This document shows, piece by piece, positions 1 to 5,950 of a stretch of 42,975 nucleotides of DNA. The notes under the pieces were generated by a model. It saw nothing but the letters and a program-made list of their open reading frames with translations. It did not search any database and was not told the DNA's origin. How positions within the stretch are numbered: the first letter of the stretch is position 1; each line of letters opens with the position of its first letter. The translations under genes were made by a program, and so were the position numbers. Origin of the DNA: CAZUZD01 sp964624465 (GTDB lineage: Bacteria > Planctomycetota > Planctomycetia > Isosphaerales > Isosphaeraceae); NCBI GenBank assembly GCA_964624465.1, contig CAZUZD010000016.1:1-42975 (forward strand), read 5' to 3'.

Positions 1-52
<52 letters not shown>

Positions 53-124
53 TGCTCACCGAGAAACGCCTTGGAAATTCTGTAATTCCCACTTTGCGCC
101 CGGCCTTCACCTCCGGGCTCACAC

Positions 125-149
125 GGATCGTCTTCCCCGCCGACGATCC
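125..149. terminator. Inverted repeat near left end
   Basis: An 8-bp perfect inverted repeat (GGATCGTC / GACGATCC, 9-nt loop) lies below the last box of the array. It could be a terminator for minus-strand transcription, but no T tract follows. Between bases 53 and 185 I see no credible gene: only a three-codon minus-strand reading frame (ATG at 169) after a good Shine-Dalgarno, suggesting that the gene which should follow the box is missing or broken. Confidence 0.4.
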
Positions 150-185
150 GGTCCGGGTCAGAAAGCCATCTCCCCCACGAACGGC

Positions 186-196
186 CCGCCGGTGTC
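186..196 (-). repeat. GACACCGSCGG box 1
   Basis: Exact box. Its GAC overlaps the 3' arm of a perfect 16-bp inverted repeat (194-209 with 215-230, 5-nt loop) that follows the stop of the gene at 247-459. Downstream on the minus strand there is a GGGGGAG Shine-Dalgarno and an ATG at 169, but the frame closes after three codons. Confidence 0.8.
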
Positions 197-230
197 GGCC
201 GGGGCGGTGATCTCCACCGCCCCGGCCGAC
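194..230 (-). terminator. 16-bp perfect hairpin after stop
   Basis: Arms 194-209 and 215-230 are perfectly complementary with a 5-base loop. The hairpin lies 17 bases past the stop of the 70-aa gene at 247-459 and runs into box 1. No T tract follows, so termination is inferred only from position and stability. Confidence 0.55.
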
Positions 231-246
231 ATGCGGCACCACCTGC

Positions 247-459
247 TCACGACCGGCCTGTCAGAGTATGGTCGAACGCCTCGCACATCGTGCGGTAGTT
301 GGGGTCGTCCCCGTAGCACACCCAGTCCAGCCCGCCCCGCCGACCGACGTACCGGCCCACGGCACCGCCGGGGGCCTCGACCCGATCGCCCCGCACCGCT
401 CGAAGGAAGCCGAGGTTCGCCGACTTGCCGCCGAGGGTCAACACGTTGATCGTCGTCAT
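247..459 (-). CDS. Small unknown protein, 70 aa
   Basis: I do not recognise the family. The protein begins MTTINVLTLGGKSANLGFLRAV and ends FDHTLTGRS. A central Gly/Arg-rich stretch is followed by a tyrosine- and cysteine-containing segment (VCYGDDPNYRTMC), and nothing suggests a membrane segment. The ATG at 459 follows a GGGAG Shine-Dalgarno, and box 2 ends 57 nt upstream, the same layout as its neighbours, which supports it as a real gene. A strong hairpin and box 1 follow its stop. It is the last complete gene of the minus-strand array. Confidence 0.65.
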   Translation of the reverse strand: MTTINVLTLGGKSANLGFLRAVRGDRVEAPGGAVGRYVGRRGGLDWVCYGDDPNYRTMCEAFDHTLTGRS

Positions 460-516
460 GGCCTGTCTCCCAAATGTCTGTAGGTTTCACCGGGGGGCCG
501 TCCCCCGACGACCACC

Positions 517-527
517 CCGCCGGTGTC
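517..527 (-). repeat. GACACCGSCGG box 2
   Basis: Exact box, 57 nt upstream of the ATG at 459. Downstream lies a GGGGG / CCCCC hairpin within the leader. Upstream lies a hairpin (551-576) that follows the stop of the gene at 588-1061. Confidence 0.85.
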
Positions 528-550
528 GATCCGCCTTGAGACCGAGGAGA

Positions 551-576
551 GGGGCGGCGACCGTGACCGCCGCCCC
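551..576 (-). terminator. 9-bp hairpin after stop
   Basis: Perfect arms 551-559 and 568-576 (GGGGCGGCG / CGCCGCCCC) with an 8-base loop, 11 bases past the stop of the 157-aa gene. On the minus strand it is followed by a TCTCCTC pyrimidine stretch, a weak terminator tail. Confidence 0.55.
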
Positions 577-587
577 CGGCCCGCCGG

Positions 588-1061
588 TCAGGCGGCGAGG
601 TACTCTTCAAGCGTCAGCCCGGCCACTTCAAGGGCGGCGGCCAACTCACCGGGGTCATCCGTCCGTGTCTGCCCCGTCCAGTCCAGCCACCCGTTGATCG
701 GGTCAGCCCGCTCATGCGGCTTGAGTCGGCCACGACCGTCCATGAGGTGCTGGGTCATCCCGGCCCGGTAGTCCTGAATGTCGATGTTGCGGGGGCGGCC
801 GGCGATCCGACGGTCGTAGCGGACCCACTGCTTCGCCCAGTGGATCAGCGGCCAGAGCATCGGCTCGGGGTCTTGGCCCTTCAGGAGGAGCCTCGCCCAC
901 TGGTCCCACATCTTCGCCAGGAACTCGGCCTCGGCGTCGTCCCGCTTGCGTTCGTGCCACCCCTTGAATGCCCTCTTCGCAGCCCGTAAGGCGAAGGGGT
1001 AGGCCACCCGCTCGAACCGCTCCCGCTCGACATCCCAGTTGATCGCCTCGGTCGTGCTCAT
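588..1061 (-). CDS. Sigma region 2-like protein
   Basis: A 157-aa soluble protein related at its N-terminus to the 191-aa sigma-70-like protein at 1437-2012: both have an INWD/IDWR..GERFER.-like opening followed by a helical segment. Residues about 45-85 (AEAEFLAKMWDQWARLLLKG, then PLIHWAKQWVRYD) resemble the helices of sigma-70 region 2. No region 4 HTH is obvious; the C-terminal part has a WLDWTGQTRTDDPGEL stretch and a short acidic helix. The ATG follows GGAG, and box 3 ends 47 nt upstream. I infer a degenerate or partial sigma-like factor, possibly for the element's own promoters. It may instead be a DNA-binding protein that merely shares the fold. Confidence 0.6.
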   Translation of the reverse strand: MSTTEAINWDVERERFERVAYPFALRAAKRAFKGWHERKRDDAEAEFLAKMWDQWARLLLKGQDPEPMLWPLIHWAKQWVRYDRRIAGRPRNIDIQDYRAGMTQHLMDGRGRLKPHERADPINGWLDWTGQTRTDDPGELAAALEVAGLTLEEYLAA

Positions 1062-1079
1062 CGTCTGCGTCTCCGATCA

Positions 1080-1119
1080 GGGCCGTTGGTGTGGTTCCGA
1101 CGGCCCGACCGGTGGTGTC
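1080..1119 (-). repeat. Box 3 (one mismatch) with 7-bp leader hairpin
   Basis: GACACCACCGG at 1109-1119, one mismatch from consensus, 47 nt upstream of the ATG at 1061. Arms 1080-1086 and 1100-1106 (GGGCCGT / ACGGCCC on the minus strand) form a perfect 7-bp hairpin between box and Shine-Dalgarno. Confidence 0.8.
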
Positions 1120-1148
1120 GATGCGTGCGACGGCTTGGATGCGATGGC

Positions 1149-1376
1149 TCAGCCTGCTGAGCCCGAGGGCTCCACCCGCAGGAGGCGCAGGCCATATCTC
1201 CCGGCCTCGGCGAGCTGGACGATCAGCTCGCCGGGTTCGTCGAAGACGGAAACGTCCCGGCCCTTGTACGGCACGTGGAGCAACGTCATGCCAGTCCCCC
1301 TCGACCGATGAATCCTCGTCCCTTCCGGGAACTCGACGACGTACCGACGACCGCCGTGATGATGCGAGACGAGCAT
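1149..1376 (-). CDS. Small unknown protein, 75 aa
   Basis: No family recognised. It starts MLVSHHHGGRRYVVEFPEGTR and continues through MTLLHVPYKGRDVSVFDEPGEL. The ATG at 1376 has a clear GGGAGG Shine-Dalgarno eight bases upstream. An internal ATG (1289) also has a GAGGGGGA just upstream, so a 46-aa product is possible. No GACACCGSCGG box precedes it; instead a strong hairpin at 1399-1429 separates it from the sigma-like gene. A GGCTCAG / CTGAGCC hairpin overlaps its stop codon. Confidence 0.6.
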   Translation of the reverse strand: MLVSHHHGGRRYVVEFPEGTRIHRSRGTGMTLLHVPYKGRDVSVFDEPGELIVQLAEAGRYGLRLLRVEPSGSAG

Positions 1377-1398
1377 GATCGGCCTCCCGAAACGAAGA

Positions 1399-1429
1399 AT
1401 CCCCGCACCCCGTGGCAGGGTGCGGGGAT
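1399..1429 (-). terminator. Intrinsic terminator, 12-bp stem
   Basis: Perfect 12-bp arms at 1399-1410 and 1418-1429 with a 7-base loop, eight bases past the stop of the sigma-like gene. On the minus strand the hairpin is followed by TCTTCGTTTC, a moderately T-rich tail. This is one of the best intrinsic terminator candidates in the window. Confidence 0.75.
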
Positions 1430-1436
1430 CTTCCGC

Positions 1437-2012
1437 TCATCGGCTCAGCCATCCCTCCAAGGACTTCGCCAGTCGTTGACGGCGGGACTTCATCCCCTCG
1501 GGCCGGAGGCCGAACCTCTCGGCCACGTCCGCATCGCTGGCCCCGTTGCGGTAGGCCGTCACGATTCCCCGGTCTCGTTCCGGGAGCGTCTCCAGCCACG
1601 CCGTGAAGTCGTCTTCCAGGGCGACCACCTCCGGCCCCTCGTCGTGCGAGGCGGGGGTGTTCCACGGGGCGAAGTCGTGGGCCTCGCAGTCGTTCCTCGG
1701 GTTGTAGGGGCTGTCAGCCCAGCAGCGGTCGCCCCGGCCCACGGGTCGGAACTGGACGCCCCCCAGCACCATCCTCACGCACTGGTCGGCGATGGCCCAG
1801 ATGCCGACCTTCTGCGGCTCCAGGCCCCGCAACCGCAGCGACCGCCACGACCGCCAGGCGAAGATCGTTGCATCGTCCACCATGTCCCCGAAGGCGATGT
1901 AGGGACGGTTGAGCCGCCGCATCGCTTTGACCATCATCGCCCTCACCAGCCCGTAGATCTCCCGCTCGAACCGCTCCCCCTCGTGCCGCCAGTCGATCTC
2001 TCCGACGCTCAT
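1437..2012 (-). CDS. Sigma-70-like factor
   Basis: 191-aa protein with a sigma-70 layout. Residues about 10-75 (GERFEREIYGLVRAMM.., then FGDMVDDATIFAWRSWRSL) look like region 2, and residues about 140-188 (LPERDRGIVTAYRNGASDADVAE.., then SRRQRLAKSL) look like the region 4 helix-turn-helix. About 60 residues between them match neither region. The ATG at 2012 follows GGGAGG, and box 4 ends 51 nt upstream. An element-encoded sigma in an array of repeated upstream boxes is suggestive: it could be the factor that reads those boxes. That link is inference. ECF-type regulators and phage late-gene activators share this architecture. Confidence 0.7.
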   Translation of the reverse strand: MSVGEIDWRHEGERFEREIYGLVRAMMVKAMRRLNRPYIAFGDMVDDATIFAWRSWRSLRLRGLEPQKVGIWAIADQCVRMVLGGVQFRPVGRGDRCWADSPYNPRNDCEAHDFAPWNTPASHDEGPEVVALEDDFTAWLETLPERDRGIVTAYRNGASDADVAERFGLRPEGMKSRRQRLAKSLEGWLSR

Positions 2013-2063
2013 CGCTGCACCTCCCTCGTCAGGTCACCGGATGGGTTCGTCCCGATGACCCGA

Positions 2064-2074
2064 CCGCCGGTGTC
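2064..2074 (-). repeat. GACACCGSCGG box 4
   Basis: Exact box followed by T, giving the palindromic core ACCGGCGGT. It lies 51 nt upstream of the sigma-like gene. The leader can fold GTCGGGTCA against TGACCTGAC (nine pairs, one G-U). Confidence 0.85.
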
Positions 2075-2119
2075 GGGAGGTGAGAGCGAGCCGGGACGGG
2101 CCTCCTTGCCCGGCCCCGA

Positions 2120-2206
2120 TCAGCCGAGGAAGAAGATCAACGTCAGGGCGGCGAAGAGCAGGAGCACGAGGAGCCGCTCCCGCTCGACCTGCTGACGTAT
2201 GGTCAT
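2120..2206 (-). CDS. 28-aa single-pass membrane peptide
   Basis: Short ORF reading MTIRQQVERERLL then VLLLFAALTLIFFLG. A charged N-terminal helix of about 11 residues is followed by 16-17 uninterrupted hydrophobic residues, long enough for one membrane span. The ATG at 2206 has a GGAAAGG Shine-Dalgarno eight bases upstream, and a 25-bp palindrome (2235-2259) lies between it and the preceding gene. No GACACCGSCGG box precedes it. No homology can be claimed at this length. Small type I toxins and small phage membrane proteins look like this, but no antisense RNA is evident. Confidence 0.5.
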   Translation of the reverse strand: MTIRQQVERERLLVLLLFAALTLIFFLG

Positions 2207-2234
2207 GTGGCCTTTCCGCAAGGAGATGATGGGT

Positions 2235-2259
2235 GAGACCCGTAGAATCTACGGGTCTC
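2235..2259. repeat. 25-bp near-perfect palindrome
   Basis: Arms 2235-2246 and 2248-2259 (GAGACCCGTAGA / TCTACGGGTCTC) match perfectly around one central base. It lies between the stop of the gene at 2339-2590 and the start of the 28-aa peptide. It could be a terminator hairpin (no T tract follows) or a dimeric operator. It replaces the GACACCGSCGG box seen before other genes. Confidence 0.7.
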
Positions 2260-2338
2260 CCCTCGACGTGGCGGGCCTTTCGAGATGGCACCGAGGCCCG
2301 GCTCCGCCAGGTGGGCCTCGGCGTCAGCCGCTCGGTCT

Positions 2339-2590
2339 TCAGCCCTGGTGGGGGGAGAATCCGAAGTAAAACCTCGGCGAGCCCTGGAACATCAGGCTAC
2401 CCTTCACGCCGTCGGTCTTGCGCCGGACCACGACCAGAGGGGCCATGAAGCCCACCACCTCGAAGTCCTCCTGGAGCTGGTCGGTATCCCAGACCTGGCC
2501 GTGTTTGAACTCCAGGTACTCCCGACTGCCGGGGGCGGCGTTGATGTCGGCGAGCAGCTGGCGGCGGGTCGATTCGGTCGGGTCAGACAT
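2339..2590 (-). CDS. Small unknown protein, 83 aa
   Basis: MSDPTESTRRQLLADINAAP starts the protein. Its core (VWDTDQLQEDFEVVGFMAP, then VVVRRKTDGVKGSLMFQ, ending RFYFGFSPHQG) has a pattern I associate with a small unknown family on phages and plasmids. No catalytic motif or membrane segment is visible. The ATG follows GAGGA, and box 5 ends 39 nt upstream. Confidence 0.65.
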   Translation of the reverse strand: MSDPTESTRRQLLADINAAPGSREYLEFKHGQVWDTDQLQEDFEVVGFMAPLVVVRRKTDGVKGSLMFQGSPRFYFGFSPHQG

Positions 2591-2629
2591 GGTTGATCCT
2601 CATTAAGGACGGGATTCTCGACGACGGAC

Positions 2630-2640
2630 CCGGCGGTGTC
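2630..2640 (-). repeat. GACACCGSCGG box 5
   Basis: Exact box, 39 nt upstream of the ATG at 2590. The hairpin in this leader is weak compared with the others. Confidence 0.8.
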
Positions 2641-2665
2641 GGCGAGCATGATGGCGGTTGTCGGG

Positions 2666-2977
2666 TCACATTTCGTCGGGGAGGAGCAGGCAAGTCGAGG
2701 CCCGTCGCCCGTCGTCGCCGACGGCTTCGGTTATGATATAGAGCCTCTCGCCCCTGAGAGTTCGGTACGCCGACAGCAGGCGGGAGCCGTCGATCAGGGC
2801 CTCGTCGTTGAGGCGGCGGTCCTCGTCGCAGAGGTCGCCGCCCCAGAAGCCTTCGAGGTGGGCACCGAGGAAGACCTCGGGGCTCTGCCCGCTGGCCCGG
2901 ATGGCTTCAAGGGCTCCGGGCGTTGCAACGACCTGTCCGGGATGGAACTTGACTCGACTTGTCGCCTGCTGGCTCAT
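2666..2977 (-). CDS. Small unknown protein, 103 aa
   Basis: Starts MSQQATSRVKFHPGQVVATP. The opening (V.F.PGQVVATPGALEA) is followed by a helical middle with acidic and arginine residues and a C-terminal ERLYIITEAVGDDGRRAST segment that looks like two beta strands. The resemblance to small plasmid proteins in which a short N-terminal PGQVVATPGAL segment precedes a helix is only an impression. The chosen ATG (2977) lies after GGAG, with box 6 41 nt upstream; longer readings cross the box and are unlikely. Confidence 0.65.
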   Translation of the reverse strand: MSQQATSRVKFHPGQVVATPGALEAIRASGQSPEVFLGAHLEGFWGGDLCDEDRRLNDEALIDGSRLLSAYRTLRGERLYIITEAVGDDGRRASTCLLLPDEM

Positions 2978-3018
2978 GCGGTCGCTCCTGCTCGCTGTTG
3001 TGGTTGTTGACGCCGAGA

Positions 3019-3029
3019 CCGGCGGTGTC
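3019..3029 (-). repeat. GACACCGSCGG box 6
   Basis: Exact box followed by T, 41 nt upstream of the ATG at 2977. Its first base abuts a strong hairpin (3029-3062) following the preceding gene. CGGTC and GACCG in the leader can pair. Confidence 0.85.
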
Positions 3030-3062
3030 GCTCCGGGCCATCCTCGGCGATGGCCAGGAGCG
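3029..3062 (-). terminator. 14-bp hairpin after stop
   Basis: Arms 3029-3042 and 3049-3062 pair over 14 positions with one mismatch. The hairpin fills the gap between the stop of the 146-aa gene and box 6 and ends exactly where the box begins. No T tract follows. Confidence 0.6.
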
Positions 3063-3068
3063 TCCCCT

Positions 3069-3509
3069 TCACCGGCTGAAGAACTCGCACTCGTCAGGCT
3101 CGCCCGGCTCGCCGTGCCAGGGGTCGGCCTCGTCCTCGGCGTCGATGCCCACCCAGTACTCGGCCAGGGAAACGGCCTCACGGCGTGCCCGCTCGTCGTC
3201 GCAGCCCAGGAGCAGCTCACCCCGGAAGAGCATCCCCTCGTCGCCCATGGCGTAGCCGACGATGTAGCGGTCGTTCGTGAGCCTGAAGACGATCGCCAGG
3301 GAGCCGTCGTGGTACTCCCGCACGACCTCCGACCGGCAGGCCAGCATCGTCCCGCCGTCCCACCTCGTGAGGGCGAGGCCGCCCTTGTTGCGGGTGTAGG
3401 CGGTGACGTTGTGGCCCTGCACCGATGAGCCGAAGGCGGCGTAGACCCTGCCTTCGTTCGTGACGATCCCCACCTCACCCTGGCCCCGCCGATAGCATTC
3501 CGCCTGCAT
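3069..3509 (-). CDS. Unknown protein, 146 aa
   Basis: MQAECYRRGQGEVGIVTNEG starts the protein. It looks all-beta through residues 10-95 (alternating hydrophobics, YHDGSLAIVFRLTNDRYIVG, MLFRGELLLG) with an acidic C-terminal tail. No signal peptide or catalytic motif is seen. The ATG follows GGGAG, and box 7 ends 60 nt upstream. I do not recognise the family; it is most like small accessory proteins of mobile elements. Confidence 0.65.
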   Translation of the reverse strand: MQAECYRRGQGEVGIVTNEGRVYAAFGSSVQGHNVTAYTRNKGGLALTRWDGGTMLACRSEVVREYHDGSLAIVFRLTNDRYIVGYAMGDEGMLFRGELLLGCDDERARREAVSLAEYWVGIDAEDEADPWHGEPGEPDECEFFSR

Positions 3510-3569
3510 GACCGACTCCCGTCCGGGGTTGATCCTCTCGGGCCGCCCCTTGCGACCTCGACGAGCAGC

Positions 3570-3580
3570 CCGCCGGTGTC
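3570..3580 (-). repeat. GACACCGSCGG box 7
   Basis: Exact box, 60 nt upstream of the ATG at 3509. GGGCTGC and GCGGCCC in the leader form a 7-bp hairpin with one G-U pair. On its other side is the plus-strand Imm22-like gene, so box 7 starts a new minus-strand stretch. Confidence 0.85.
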
Positions 3581-3699
3581 GGCGGGTTCCGGGTGGCGTG
3601 GGCGACCGGTAGAATCAGGCCCTCGGAATGGTCAGGCCCTCCACCCCGCCGGATGAGGTCCGCCCGACCTCCGGGCCGAACGACCGGGGGAGAACGTCC

Positions 3700-4116
3700 A
3701 TGGAAAGAGCCGGCTTCGTCTCGCTGTGGCTGGGGGACTTCCCGTCCGAGGAGGAGTTCGACGCCTACCTGGAGGAGTCTTACGGCGACGACGATGACGG
3801 TGACGACGGGCCGATCAACCGGTTCGCCTCGGACCACCGGATCGGGTCCGCACCCCGCCATTCCTACGACCACGACCTCCAGGAGGCGGCGTTCGTGCCG
3901 GGGCGGCCACCGGCCCTCAAACTCCTCCGGGGCACGTCCTGGTCATCCTCGTTCATCGAGGCGGCGGGCCGGGCGGCGGACGAGGCGGGTAACGCCGGGG
4001 CGAACGCCTTCCTCTTTCTCTTCGACCACGAGCACTGTGCGCCGGACCCTGCCCCCGAGAGCCCGCTCGTCTTCGTCGGCTGCTTCCCCTACGACAAGAA
4101 GGCCCCACCCGCCTGA
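3700..4116 (+). CDS. Imm22-like immunity protein
   Basis: 138-aa protein whose N-terminus (MERAGFVSLWLGDFPSEEEF, then DAYLEESYGDDDDGDDGPIN) matches the pattern I know for Imm22-family polymorphic-toxin immunity proteins: a VS(L/I)W.G.F..EEE opening, an acidic patch and a following DHDL.EAAF segment. The family neutralises nuclease-type toxins. No cognate toxin is visible here. The ATG at 3700 has a GGGGGAG Shine-Dalgarno; a longer reading from 3628 lacks one. It is the only plus-strand gene inside the minus-strand array, has no box upstream, and leaves box 8 without a gene downstream, so it looks inserted or inverted. A GGCCCC / GGGGCC hairpin overlaps its stop. Confidence 0.65.
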   Translation: MERAGFVSLWLGDFPSEEEFDAYLEESYGDDDDGDDGPINRFASDHRIGSAPRHSYDHDLQEAAFVPGRPPALKLLRGTSWSSSFIEAAGRAADEAGNAGANAFLFLFDHEHCAPDPAPESPLVFVGCFPYDKKAPPA

Positions 4117-4185
4117 CGGGGCCGCAACGCCGTCCGCCGTCTCGGGACGGTCGGCTCGTTGCGTCGTCCCTCCCCGTCGGCCAGA

Positions 4186-4196
4186 CCGCCGGTGTC
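4186..4196 (-). repeat. GACACCGSCGG box 8 (orphan)
   Basis: Exact box followed by T. It follows a very stable hairpin behind the 89-aa gene, but no minus-strand gene starts downstream because the Imm22-like gene occupies that space on the plus strand. This orphan copy suggests a gene was lost or replaced here. Confidence 0.8.
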
Positions 4197-4208
4197 AGAG
4201 GTCGTCCG

Positions 4209-4250
4209 GGCGGGCCGGGATGCGGGGCCAGTCCCCGCACCCCGCCCGCC
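4209..4250 (-). terminator. Long GC-rich hairpin after stop
   Basis: TGCGGGG (4221-4227) pairs with CCCCGCA (4233-4239), and pairing continues outward to 4209 and 4250 with one bulge and one mismatch. It lies five bases after the stop of the 89-aa gene, between it and box 8. No T tract is seen. Confidence 0.6.
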
Positions 4251-4254
4251 GGGT

Positions 4255-4524
4255 TCAGACGATCCCCCAGCACAGGTCGTTGAGCTTCTCGACCAGGCCC
4301 GGTGCGAAGCACGGCCAGGCGTTGCCCTCCTCCTCGGCGAGGTCACGGACCCGCCAGGCCATGTGCTCCGGGAGGAAGAACGAGATGTCGCCGTCGTCTT
4401 CCCATCCGGGCTGCCCCTCGGGTATGCACTCCCGCAGCAAGTCGGCGACCGCTCCGGCGGCGTAGCGGTCGCCCGCCCAGTCGAACGCCCGTCGCTCTTC
4501 GGCCGTCAAAGTCAGCGTGTACAA
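4255..4524 (-). CDS. Small unknown protein, 89 aa (TTG start)
   Basis: I place the start at TTG 4524, giving (M)YTLTLTAEERRAFDWAGDR. It has GGAGG seven to eight bases upstream and lies 46 nt from box 9, matching its neighbours. A GTG at 4560 would extend it by 12 residues but would start inside the leader hairpin. The product is mostly helical, with LTAEERRAFDWAGDRYAAG and DISFFLPEHMAWRVRDLAEE segments. The LTLTAEERRAFDW opening looks like small DNA-metabolism or toxin-antitoxin helpers, but I cannot name a family. Confidence 0.6.
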   Translation of the reverse strand: MYTLTLTAEERRAFDWAGDRYAAGAVADLLRECIPEGQPGWEDDGDISFFLPEHMAWRVRDLAEEEGNAWPCFAPGLVEKLNDLCWGIV

Positions 4525-4537
4525 GGCACTGCCTCCG

Positions 4538-4581
4538 GGTCGGGGGGAGTTGGGTCTCACCGCCCCCCGACCGGCGGTGTC
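4538..4581 (-). repeat. Box 9 with 10-bp leader hairpin
   Basis: Exact box at 4571-4581. The stop codon TGA of the parB-like gene is part of it (TGACACC). Arms 4538-4547 and 4563-4572 (GGTCGGGGGG / CCCCCCGACC on the minus strand) form a perfect 10-bp hairpin between box and Shine-Dalgarno. Confidence 0.9.
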
Positions 4582-5485
4582 AGCCCGTCAGACGCCCGGC
4601 GGGCTCGGCGAAGGCCCGGTCCCAGTATCTCTCCATGGCCTCCCCCGACCGCTTGCCGGAGATGTAGTCGAGCATGTAGGCGGCGAGCCGGTGGCCGGGG
4701 TCGGCGGGGCCGGTTTTGCCCTCCAGGAAGGCACGGAGTTGCTTGAGCGTCCGGGGGACCGGCTCGCCCTCGCCGGTCGCCTCGTGTGTTTCCTGTCGCT
4801 TGGCTTTCACCCTAGCTGCGGTGACCTTCCCGCCCCCCTCGGTGAGGGTCTCGAAGACCTTGATCTGCTGGTCGCCGGGAAGCTTCACCAGTTCGAGGGC
4901 GGCCGAGACGGGGGTCTGCCCGCTGGCCACGCTCGCCTGGATGGGCGTGGGGAGCATGACGAGGTTGAGCAGGTTGCCGCACCACGTCTCGGACCTCTTG
5001 AGGCGACCGGCGACCTGCGTGAGGGTCAGCCCGTAGTCCTCGGTCAGCGACCGGATGGCGTGGGCCAACTGGATCGGCTTCGGGTCTTCCCTTTGGATGT
5101 TCTCACTCAGATTCACCAGGGCAGCCTCGGCGTCGGAGAGGCGGCTGACGACGTACTTCAACTTGAAGTCCGGGCACTTCCCCGACTCGATGAGCCACAG
5201 GGCCGCACGCATCCGGCGGAAGCCGCCCACGACTTCGAGGCGTCGGTCCGGCAGGGGCCGGGTCAGGATCGGGTTGAGCTGGCCGCTCGTGCCGTCCTCG
5301 GAGTCGCCCTGGCCCTTCCTGGGCATCATGTCCCTGGCCAACTCGATGAGGGCATCATCGACGGTCGGCTCTTCCCCGTTGCGGGAGAGGTTCTTCTTCC
5401 AATCGACCTCCAGGGCTCGGGGATCGACCAGGAAGATGTCGCTTCGTGTGACCTTGTGGTCCCCGGTCTCTGCGGTGAACGCCAT
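4580..5485 (-). CDS. parB: ParB/RepB-like partition protein
   Basis: 301-aa protein with the ParB N-terminal domain. DIFLVDPRALEVDWKKN opens it, VVGGFRRMRAALWL (about residues 105-120) is the G.RR..A box used for CTP and arginine contacts, and LVNLSENIQREDPKPIQLA leads into a helix-turn-helix (YGLTLTQVAGRLKRSETWCG). ParB proteins bind parS sites and partition plasmids or chromosomes; some regulate transcription. No ParA partner lies nearby, so a role as a plasmid-type centromere binder or a sulfiredoxin-like nuclease variant is possible. I chose ATG 5485 because of its GGAG and because the longer frame crosses box 10. Its stop codon is embedded in box 9. Confidence 0.85.
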   Translation of the reverse strand: MAFTAETGDHKVTRSDIFLVDPRALEVDWKKNLSRNGEEPTVDDALIELARDMMPRKGQGDSEDGTSGQLNPILTRPLPDRRLEVVGGFRRMRAALWLIESGKCPDFKLKYVVSRLSDAEAALVNLSENIQREDPKPIQLAHAIRSLTEDYGLTLTQVAGRLKRSETWCGNLLNLVMLPTPIQASVASGQTPVSAALELVKLPGDQQIKVFETLTEGGGKVTAARVKAKRQETHEATGEGEPVPRTLKQLRAFLEGKTGPADPGHRLAAYMLDYISGKRSGEAMERYWDRAFAEPAGRLTG

Positions 5486-5529
5486 CGTCGTCCGTCTCCA
5501 GGTTCGAGGTTGTCGTCTCCACACCACGA

Positions 5530-5540
5530 CCGCCGGTGTC
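5530..5540 (-). repeat. GACACCGSCGG box 10
   Basis: Exact box followed by T, 44 nt upstream of the parB-like gene. The leader holds a short GTCGT / ACGAC hairpin. The 128 bases up to the preceding stop contain no convincing gene. Confidence 0.85.
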
Positions 5541-5668
5541 GGTCGGCCTGTCGGGCTCTTGCCCGCTCGGGCTCCAAAGCCGAGGCCGTCGTCGGCGTCG
5601 GCGTGTCCGCCGCTCCCTCTCACGGGCTCTGGGCAGAGTGATCCGAAGTGTTGCGTGGCTTCGTCGGC

Positions 5669-5887
5669 TCATGGCACCGGCTCGCAAGGGATCGTGTCGT
5701 CCTGATTGCTCTTCCCGGCGGTGTCGCCCCGCCACACGCCGATCCATCCGAACTCCTCCCGGAGCCGGTCCTCCTCGGCATCGACGCAGGCCCGGCAGAC
5801 CCAGACGAGGCCCTCCGGGCAGAAGTTGAAGTCGTCGCCCTCGTGGAGGGGCTTCCCGCAACATTCGCAGTCGGCGATCGGTTGCAT
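5669..5887 (-). CDS. Small zinc-ribbon-like protein, 72 aa
   Basis: Starts MQPIADCECCGKPLHEGDDF. A CxC..C (residues 7-10: CECC) and a later C (residue 23) with CRAC (residues 31-34) are spaced like a treble-clef or zinc-ribbon. The C-terminal half is an acidic helix (DAEEDRLREEFG) and a short tail. The ATG follows GGGAG. A strong 18-bp hairpin and box 12 lie upstream. Box 11 (GACACCGCCGG) lies inside its last 20 codons and is read in frame as DTAG, which may mean the reading frame was extended into a former box. Function unknown. Confidence 0.65.
   Translation of the reverse strand: MQPIADCECCGKPLHEGDDFNFCPEGLVWVCRACVDAEEDRLREEFGWIGVWRGDTAGKSNQDDTIPCEPVP
5715..5725 (-). repeat. GACACCGSCGG box 11 (intragenic)
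   Basis: Exact box inside the 3' end of the small zinc-ribbon-like gene, read in frame as DTAG. No hairpin follows. An ATG overlaps the gene's stop 42 nt downstream, but the frame after it is poorly biased, so I do not call a gene there. Confidence 0.6.
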
Positions 5888-5901
5888 GGCTCGGTCTCCC
5901 A

Positions 5902-5950
5902 GGGTGATCGCCGGGGCGATGATCGCCCCGGCGATCACCCCGGCGGTGTC
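5902..5950 (-). repeat. Box 12 with 18-bp leader hairpin
   Basis: Exact box at 5940-5950, overlapping the TGA stop of the 110-aa gene. It runs directly into a perfect inverted repeat: arms 5902-5919 and 5923-5940, 18 bp with a 3-base centre. This is the longest hairpin of the array, between box and Shine-Dalgarno of the gene starting at 5887. Confidence 0.9.

Noticed and set aside
5355..5672. A gene starting at 5672 behind box 11
   Set aside because: The frame has poor third-position GC bias and an arginine-rich shadow composition, and it runs into the parB-like gene.
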